From Phoronis pallida (Eukaryota > Phoronida > Phoronidae), in the NCBI GenBank assembly GCA_028565715.1, contig JAOXYC010255565.1, forward strand, positions 1-10,041: 10,041 bases of DNA. Direction: 5' to 3'. The number at the start of each line of letters is the position of its first letter. The stretch's first letter is position 1. A program made the translations under genes and the position numbers. The notes beneath the pieces were generated by a model. The model was not told the origin of the DNA. It did not search any database and was given only the letters and a program-made list of their open reading frames with translations. Shown here piece after piece: positions 1 through 9,000 of the stretch.

Positions 1-37
1 CACGTACACTTTTCGCTTTTAACGCTAATAATTCAAC
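1..37 (-). CDS. MED12: MED12 probable exon 17, cut by window edge
   Basis: A pyrimidine-rich acceptor (ATCACTTCCTCAG) precedes 37 open bases in the required phase 0, encoding [12 protein letters not shown]. Human MED12 has VVEAELLLKSSDLVG a little after FAIQ, so the similarity is plausible. However, about seven residues equivalent to LLNELSV are missing from the join, so an intervening micro-exon or a real deletion is possible. Confidence 0.55.
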
Positions 38-3000
38 CTGAGGAAGTGATCGAGAGGATCACGCAAGCTAGTTGTTATTAAATATTTTGGCTATGAATGG
101 TATCATGTTTGTATTTATTATTCTAAAATAGCCAGCTATGAATATTCACAGTATTCATAAACATCTTTTTTGCCAAAAGATTATTAACTGCAGCTCCATT
201 ATTTGTGGAATATGACTTCAATCAATATTCACGAGTCATTTCCAACAACTAGAAAATAAAGGATGTCTACAGAGAGAATCTGATTATGCAAAAATTGGCC
301 TCTCTTATAAAATTTAGAAGTCCATATTTCCATCAATCACCCCAAAGACATTGAATATACTAAATAACGAAGAATTTAGCAAAATCAAGTTTCTAATACC
401 ACTTACCTGAATTCCAAACTCTGTCAACCCGCATATATTCAAACATGACTCCATCAACTCAAACAAGAACGCTATGTTATCAATAATGGGCAGACTATTT
501 GAGTTTCCTTTAGCAAAGAGGTTGATTTGTTCTATGGTTTGATTGGCGCAAGACTTGGTCACAGCATGCTGGTCAAAGTATGACAGTTTGGAAAACTTGG
601 CCCAGATTCCTTCGAGGCTTGTCACCTCGGTATCTTTCTTCTTTTTGTTTTTATTAACAATGTCACAGCTGCTGACGTCAATACAGTTTTTCTTTCCAAA
701 GAGTTTCATGATTTCTTTGGTCACTCGTTTTGCTTTCTTGGCTTCTTCTTGTGCTTTGCCTTAAAATTGATTAAATTGAGTGAAACAAAAATTAGCGGAA
801 AATACTGGAAAATTTCAAAACTCCTACAAATCTTAAAACAAGCTTGTTAGCAGAATATCATGAGTTTGACCCAAGGTCAACTCATTCATGGCATTTTTTG
901 ACAAAAAGATATGAACAAATATAAGTCGACCGTTTGATTTTGGAACGAGTGTTACTAAATGATACCTAATTAATCCTAGCTCTATAGAGTTTGCTTTTAT
1001 TGCAAAAAGAGAGTTATTTTTTATAATTTTTTCCCAAAATGGCATGAATCTAAAGTATTATCTTACCAACACCAAACAGAGTAATCTGTCTCTGGTTACA
1101 CTCATGGCTATAATATTCATCTTGTGGTATAGGGAAGTGGGTCAAGAAAATGAGATGTCGGTTCTGTCTCCTAGGTGGCTCTGGTGCTTGGGCTGGACTA
1201 GTGTGAGACGCTTGGATTGGGGTGCTCTGTTGACGGAACTCGCGGTCAGATTTGACGGAGAGTGGCTGTGCTGGACTTGAGCGAGACTCGTTGTTCATTG
1301 CACCAAAGATATCCAAGTCTTCTTCGTGTATCTGCGAATTGTAAAGTAGAAATGAAAAATGCATCAAAATTACTTTTTGAATTGAAGTGAATTATAAATA
1401 GTGGAACTTTTTTCTAAAAGCAGCATTTCCAGTATTACAAATTCAAGCTTTTGGATGAAAACTGAAATTAGTTTTTCACCATGTTAATGTTTAAGTAACT
1501 ATTTATTACTGTGATGTATGGACATTTTAAAAATAATTATCACATTAATTTCTTCTTTCTTCTGATAATACTTTCTTATAAATACATCACCTAAACATGA
1601 ATTTCAAAAAATGTTTATATTTCAATGATGAAAACCTATCAACTTACAGAAGGATCAACACTTGAGGGGTCATGCTTCATACTATACACATCACTTTTCA
1701 CACTCAAGAGGTCGCTACTCTCGTGACTACTCCAAGCATACGTCAGGGGTGTGCTGAGGTCACCACGGGAGATGAGAGTACACATGTACTGATCATGTGA
1801 AAAGACATCATGACGAATCAGCTCACAGAATAGTAGCACCAAGTTACCAAAGGCAATAGAGTTCTTTTGTGTTGGGTTCTCATCTAGAGGGGCAAATGAG
1901 ATTAGCATCAACTAAAATGCTTCCTATTTGGTGCAAATGAAAATGTGAAATTTTAGGTCACAAGCTCGACAAGGATTTAAAAATCCTTGTCGAGCTTGTG
2001 ACCTAACAGAGTAGTCAGTCAGCAGATCTGTTGTGCAAAAATGACACTATTTTCTTCAGAAATATCACTATATCATATAACTTTGTTAAGCAAGAGTATC
2101 TGAATACATTTTTCTGACATATCGTCAGATTGGTTTACAAAAAATAATAAACATGCTTTTTGAAAAGCAATAATATCCATAACTAGTCTGAAATGAAGGG
2201 TTTGAAGTGACAATCTCTTTATCCATGTGCAATAATCCCTACCCAACACAGGTCCCTTATTATCTAGAAAATTGAGGAGTATCGGTTGAAAGACATAACT
2301 TTCAGTTGATGTGTTTGTTGGACTCTCTTCCTTTTCATCTGTACCTTCAGTGTCTGAATACTTCTGAAACAAAAATACATAATAATTTCTTGAATAAACA
2401 AGTATGCCACTCAACCTATTTTAACAGACAGTTATCATACTTTCATACAACCAGGTTTTGACAAAACTCTTCACAAATTGCTTTAATATTTAACGATTTT
2501 GCAGAATACAAAAGCTTTAATAAAAGTTGTATAATTGATATGATTTAACAGATCTGTGAATTGGCTAAAGCATAAAACGCCAGTAAAAACAGAGCAATGA
2601 AAAAACAAAACTTTCATGACTAAACAAATCACTCACCTCAGGGTTGAGTTCAGCTTGTCGTTTCCCCAGTAGTTTAGCTACAACCAGTGCTTTATGTACG
2701 CCTGCTCTATCAGATCTCATCGCCCATTCACACAACAGATTCACTATAGGTTCATCACCACACTGGTTCTGAAGTCAAAAGAAATGTGAAGAAAATTATA
2801 AACAGAAATGATCAAAGGATAGTCTTGAAGTAGACTAGCAAATATGGGTTATTATTTTATTTAACTGATAACTCCACCACACCCTAAGCCACAAACTTTT
2901 AAATTTCAATTTAGCAAACATGTGTTTGCAAACAGTATAATAATCATGATTCAGTAATGTTCACTTACTGGGTGAGAGTTCTTTTTGGTAGATTATCTAG

Positions 3001-6000
3001 GAAAAGAACTCTCACCCAGTAACTGAACAATTCATTTCATCAAGAATGATAATCATGAATATTGGTCAGTTCATAATCTAAGAGTACCATTTTAAAATCA
3101 ATTCGCCTCTCTGAATCACATAGAAAAGAGAGAAGGTTTGTATCTTACCTCCGAGTCTTTATTATGCCATGATGAGAAGACTTTACGATATAATGAGTCA
3201 ATAGAACTGGTAGGGTCAGTCTGATTGAACTTGTGTCGGTCAAGATGGTCCAGAACCTGTAGTGTCCGGTTGATTGTATTCCCTGGAAAGGTAAACCAGG
3301 TGTTAGAAACGAGTTACAAAATGAAATAACTTCAGCAGCTGAGTTGAACATCAACTCTTATAAAAGACCACCTTTTGCTCTAAAAAAAAGATAAATGTCC
3401 AGTGCTTATATAGCGCTTTTTTATTTAAAATGCTTCACTTCATTGCTCAGGCACTAGATCTATTCACTTAATTGCCATCCCAACTACCCAGGGGACATAC
3501 AGTTGGATACAATCCTAGAAAACACACAACCAGTGCTAATGTGATCATCCACTACACCATCTCATCCTAGCCCAGTTTTAAGTGAGGAGACAGGTTTTGA
3601 GCCCAAATATAGATGACGTTGTGTAAAAATGCCACCACTATAACCACTAAATTATGGACAGATTTAAAAGAAAATCCCCACACATCAAATTCCAATAGAA
3701 TATTATATACACTTTACCGGTAGCTGACTGTTGACATTTGTCCGACGACCACTTAGCTTCAGCAGCCATACTTCTTTGACGAATCAGATTCTCTTTAGAC
3801 CTGATCATCATACGAATCTAGAACAAAAAATGAATAAAAAACTTGAAGAAATTAAGTCAATTATTATTCAAATGTGAAGTTTAATTAAAACAAAATTTAT
3901 GATTTTGATCCCGCTAATGCCAGCTGAACAGAATTATGAAACATTTTAAGAAAATCATAATTTGTTTGTACCATACATTCTAAGTGATAATTATTGGACT
4001 TTTGTATTCATGAATTCTCCTTCAATTGACATAGAGACATTGCTTTATTTTTTCTATTTTACCAACATGAATAAGACGTTTACTCAATTTCAAGCTAACC
4101 TGTTGGTTATGAGGTCCTGGTGACATCTGCAGTGAGACTGGTGAACACACTAGATGATCTAGAGGTGATCCACTCAGTGGTGACATAGTCTTGCCGTCAC
4201 CAATAGTGTTCCAGACCAGAGCTGTAGGACACTTGAGACATATGGTCTGTATCATGGCACACATCTGTAGCATGATAGAGCGATGTTGGGGACAGTTGCA
4301 GTACTCTGAGAAGGCGGGGCCGTATGGGTTGGGCTGGGGCTGGTTTGCCGAGGTTGTGGACACAGACCTACAGAAAATGATACATGAATTATACAATCAT
4401 TCACCCATAGTATCCAAGACTATCTACAAATTCACAGATCATCCATTCTCAATCACATAGCTACCTTGGCAGGTGGTTATGACTGCATTCTCAGAACAAA
4501 ACATCTGAATAAAAATAGACAATTTCACAATCAAGATTTCAAGCACTAAATATATTTATTCGACTGGTAGAACACTTTGTATAACATTTTCACAAGTACC
4601 AAAGAAGCAATCTGTTTACGTTTGGAAATTTAAACTTTTGCACAAATGTAAAAAGAGCCTCAGTGACTCAACAATTAGATTCACGCCCTAGACACTTACC
4701 CATTGTTGTTTACGGTAACCAATGGCGACTGTGTCCTAGGTGATGTACAACCAGACTCTGAACACATCTGAGTAACCTTCTTACAGCAGTATGTAGCCAG
4801 GCGACGGGAGAGGAGCTCAGACTTGGCCATATCAGTTCCATACTAGAGAGAAAAGATATATAACTGTTTTTCCAAATGTTCTTGTAGTGATAAGCAACTG
4901 TATAATTTGTATAAAAACAACAAAGTTTTTCAATTGCAACATGTGTCGGTGTCAAGCTTTATCATAGAATGACAACATATTTGATAACGATTCTATATAG
5001 TATGAATCTATGGACTTAATTAACTGTATAAACAACAAAATTGTGAGGAAGTGTTGTTACCTTGACAATCTGTTCTAGCACCATTTTGACAATTGTTTCG
5101 TCGGCCATCTTGGTTTTCTCCAGGACCTCAACAAGCCATGTAAGGAACTCTTGTCTGTCCAACAATCCTTCCTGTAGAAATGAATACAACATATATCAAT
5201 CAATTGATACCTGATATAAAGTGCAGGATTTTACCAAATATTAATTCAAATTTAAAGATGCACTGTACAGTGAGTTATAAATATTATAAAAGACCAGAAC
5301 CTATTTTATGTCAAAAATGAATTTTAAAAATAGAGGTACTTCTTTTCAAAATAGAAGTTCTTTATATAGGGAGTGTGATCATTTGTGTTAAAAAAAATTT
5401 ACAAGCATTGGTCTAAATTGCAACTGTGAACAAAAATATACTCCTCACAAAAGTACACATGACCCCAATCAAAAGTACAGCTTACCTCAAACATGTGTCT
5501 TGCCAGTAATGTATGGTACATCCACTGGTTCTGTAGTTCATCCTTGTTAATGGCTGGTGACTGTGTGGCGGTCAGGAAGCTGGTCGTAGATGACTGGCTG
5601 GACTGATAGAAGTCTGATAACTTGACCAGTAGGTTAGCACTCATGTACTTAGTCAGGGCATTACACCAGTCTGAAAGGAGATTGGGCTGTATTATTGACT
5701 TTGTTTGGACCAAGCAACATAATTCCATTATGAGAGCAATCATCAGTGAAATGTTAGGTGTTTCCCGGTTACTATCTGTGGCTTCTTGAAATAGTAAAAT
5801 AAATGTACCGTAATGACAATAAAGATGCCTGTAACTCAGGATTTGTGGTGTCCTTGAGTTTCTCAAGCCAACACAAACATTAGCACCATGAATTAAATGT
5901 GGTTGCCCCCACCCCCATTACCCCTTTCTAATGATTTGTCATACGATTATTGTACTACAGTGCCTTATTGGATAACCAATCAATTTTTTAGCATCCAATG

Positions 6001-9000
6001 TCCCTCACTCTGCATCAAAAATATATAAACATCATGTGATTGTCGATATGTTCCACAACTTACCAACAGAAGGATCCACTGGAGGTTTCCTACTACCCCT
6101 TACCCGGGCTTCAGAGTTGGCCACAAAGTAAGCAGATGCCATCTTGATATACCATGTGGCAAGCAGACGGGGAACTTTGTTCTCATAAAGATTTGTGAAG
6201 ATCTCCTCCTTCTTGTTAAAAATGGGAACCTGAAGCAAAAACAGAAGTGTGAAAATACAATGTAGCTAAACTTTACTTGTTTTATTTAAAATTTGAAATT
6301 CCTACATTCTTTACAGACCAGGCTTCAAAAAACAAATGTTATCACACACATGAGCATCAAGAACAATCTTATGCACAAAACTAAGTAATTATCATCAATG
6401 ATCATAAAATAAATTTTACCCGTTTAGACAGAGATGATAGTGACTTGTTACCAGCTAGGTCAGCAAACCAGTTCTCCACATTTCTCGAAGACTTGGTGGC
6501 AACCTAGAACAGAAAATTCATGTATAATGTATTTATAAATGCTCTTTGACACAAACTAATATTTCATGGTTCATTTTCAATGAATCTCTTTCAAAATCTG
6601 AAAAGACAGAAAAAATCATCGTAACTGAACTGGGAATCAAACCCAGGTCCCCATAATAGCCGGTTATGATGCTCTACCTCTAAGCTTCCCAGCTACTCCT
6701 AATTCTGTCTGATATTTAACGCATAATAGCATTATAGCCAGTATATGTTTTACCCCATGAGCGGCGCTGTGCACCTTTTCACATGAGGATTTGTACCTAA
6801 CAAAAATTAAAATAAGGACATTGAGACTTCAATGGCGGAGTCTGTTTAGTGACCCTTGGCCTTTGACTGATATGTGCATCTAGGAATATAACTGCATGAT
6901 CACAAGATTGTATGAGACAAAGATTTGATTGAGGGAACAAGACGTAGGCTATTGCAAAGATCTGGCAAGGAAGAAAAAATTAAATAGTTGTATAGAAGTC
7001 CAGAATTTAGCCAGTTCTAATTGCAGTTTCTGATTTCAATTGTGAATCAAGTCAAGTTTTAACTTAAATAACAACTTACATGCCAGAAGTTCTCTCTTGG
7101 ATTTATCTGTGGTTTCTTGCCTTTGTTGTCAGCTAGTGTATTAATCTCTTCTTTCCTGGATAAGATGCTGCTGAAGTTGATGCCAATCTTATCCTCAGAG
7201 AAACAGTTGTCTCGAGCGGACCCATACTGAAAATTTGTTGACAAAATATTAACTAGAAGTTACAAAACTTTCCTCACCTAAGCAGACATCTCGTCATGTT
7301 ATAAGTTAATTTTTTTTTAACATAATGGGTTCTTAGTACTTTTCTAATTAAATATTTGAAAACCACAAGTCATGAATAAAATTTTAAACTCAAAACAAAG
7401 AAGCAGTCTAATTTCATGATTTAAAAACAAAGAAATAAGGTTCTTCATCAAAGATGAAAACAAAAATATTAGGCCTATAACTTTATTCAAAGACCTTTTG
7501 AATTGATTTTCTGTAAATTGTCTTCTAATTTATAAATATTCAAAAACATAGTTTATAAGATTATAATGTAAAACAACTCACTCACTGAAGATAATTTCAA
7601 TTATTAATAATAAAATAATAATTAAATTAAATTATGTTACCTCATTTTCAGACAAGACAGCATACTTGAAACCATGCTTCACATTAGAATGGGACAACTC
7701 GTCCTGAAAAATATCAACAAAAAGTTGTTTATAAAGGAAAAAAACAATTGTTGATTATTTAATCGGCCAAAGAATTGTGCAGAACGAATGAGAGAGATGC
7801 TTGGTCACTTCTCAATATAGCTCCTCTTCATATACGAAGAAGTGTGTCTGCTGCATGTGTCTTCTATAAGATGCACACTAGTGAATGTCCTTCTTCTCTT
7901 TGTGACCTGCTTCCTGCACCATTTATAATGCGCAGAAGTAGGCTACTAGAGGTAGCATTTCTCAGCCCACTCACGCCGTGCAGGTCCCAACTATGAAAAC
8001 TAACCACGCCAGTAGGAGCTTCATCCCTGTGACATCACAGCTGTAGAATTCGCTGCCCAAGAGTGTTGTTGGGGACATTGATGTTGGTGGCCTTCAGGCA
8101 TTCAAAAAGAGACTTTATCATCATATGACTGAGATGCATGCAAGCCATTGATTGCAGCAACTCAAGTTGCGATAGCCTATCTTCATGTAAACTTGAGGAG
8201 GAAATGTTTCTGTAAATCTCCCACTGGCACTGCGTACGTTGACTTTATGAACTCAGTTGTACCAAAAAACCCTTTAGAAAGTATCGGTTCATTGAATAAT
8301 GGGATTAAACGAGAGACCGATATATTCTACTTGTATCTGATGACTACGTTGTAGTTACCAATCCTGGCATATATAAACAACGGTCCACCAAGTAGATGGA
8401 GATTTTTTTTTCTATTTCATGCTCGCCAAACTCTACCCAGCGGCTACAGCGGGAATTGAACCAGCGACCTCATAAGTTGGAAACAACGGCTTTAGAAATG
8501 CTGGCGTCCTAGTCGACTGCGCCAACGGGCCACCCCTACTTTTACTTGTACCAAAGTTTCTAGATCTTCATGTTTTACCAGGAAGTAAACAAAAGACACT
8601 AGCGGATTTGTCAATTTTGTGCAGCCAACTGCAAGTATTAGATTAGAACATGTTCCACTGGAACGAATTTGTTTTTTAGTTTTACTGGTTTGCAGTGTAT
8701 TAATAAACTGGTACTGATAATGATGGGTACAGGTCGTATAAAGCGGTCCCTAGATAACTTCCTGTTATTAAGTCAATTAAAACACATTGACTGTACGGGG
8801 TGGCCCGGTGGCGCAGTGGACAAGGACGTCAGCATTTCTCTTCAAGCCTCGATTTCATCTCCTGAGGTCGCTGGTTCGAGTCCTGCTGTAGCCGCTGGGT
8901 AGAGTTTGGCGAGCATGAAATAGAAAAAACTCTGTTTCACCCCTATGCTCTGCTCGCCAGGCCTTGGATGGCCTAGGCCTTGGATGGCCTGTAGATTGGC

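Noticed and set aside
1044-1280. 78-codon plus-strand open frame opposite exon 15
   Set aside because: Antisense to the conserved THFPIPQ and SHECNQR blocks, and shows no similarity of its own.
1641-6075. Similar exon ends GATCCTTCTGT in exon 5 (6064-6075) and exon 14 (1648-1659), suggesting an exon duplication
   Set aside because: The likeness is about a dozen bases at a splice donor. Upstream the two proteins align to different, unrelated MED12 regions, so coincidence is simpler.
6621-6696. Functional tRNA-Ala(GGC) gene
   Set aside because: The base before the triplet is C rather than T, arm spacing is shifted by two, and acceptor pairing depends on wobble pairs.
8148-8354. 68-codon plus-strand open frame after the LINE relic
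   Set aside because: Its start overlaps the LINE stop, no domain is visible, and it runs into a repeated noncoding motif.
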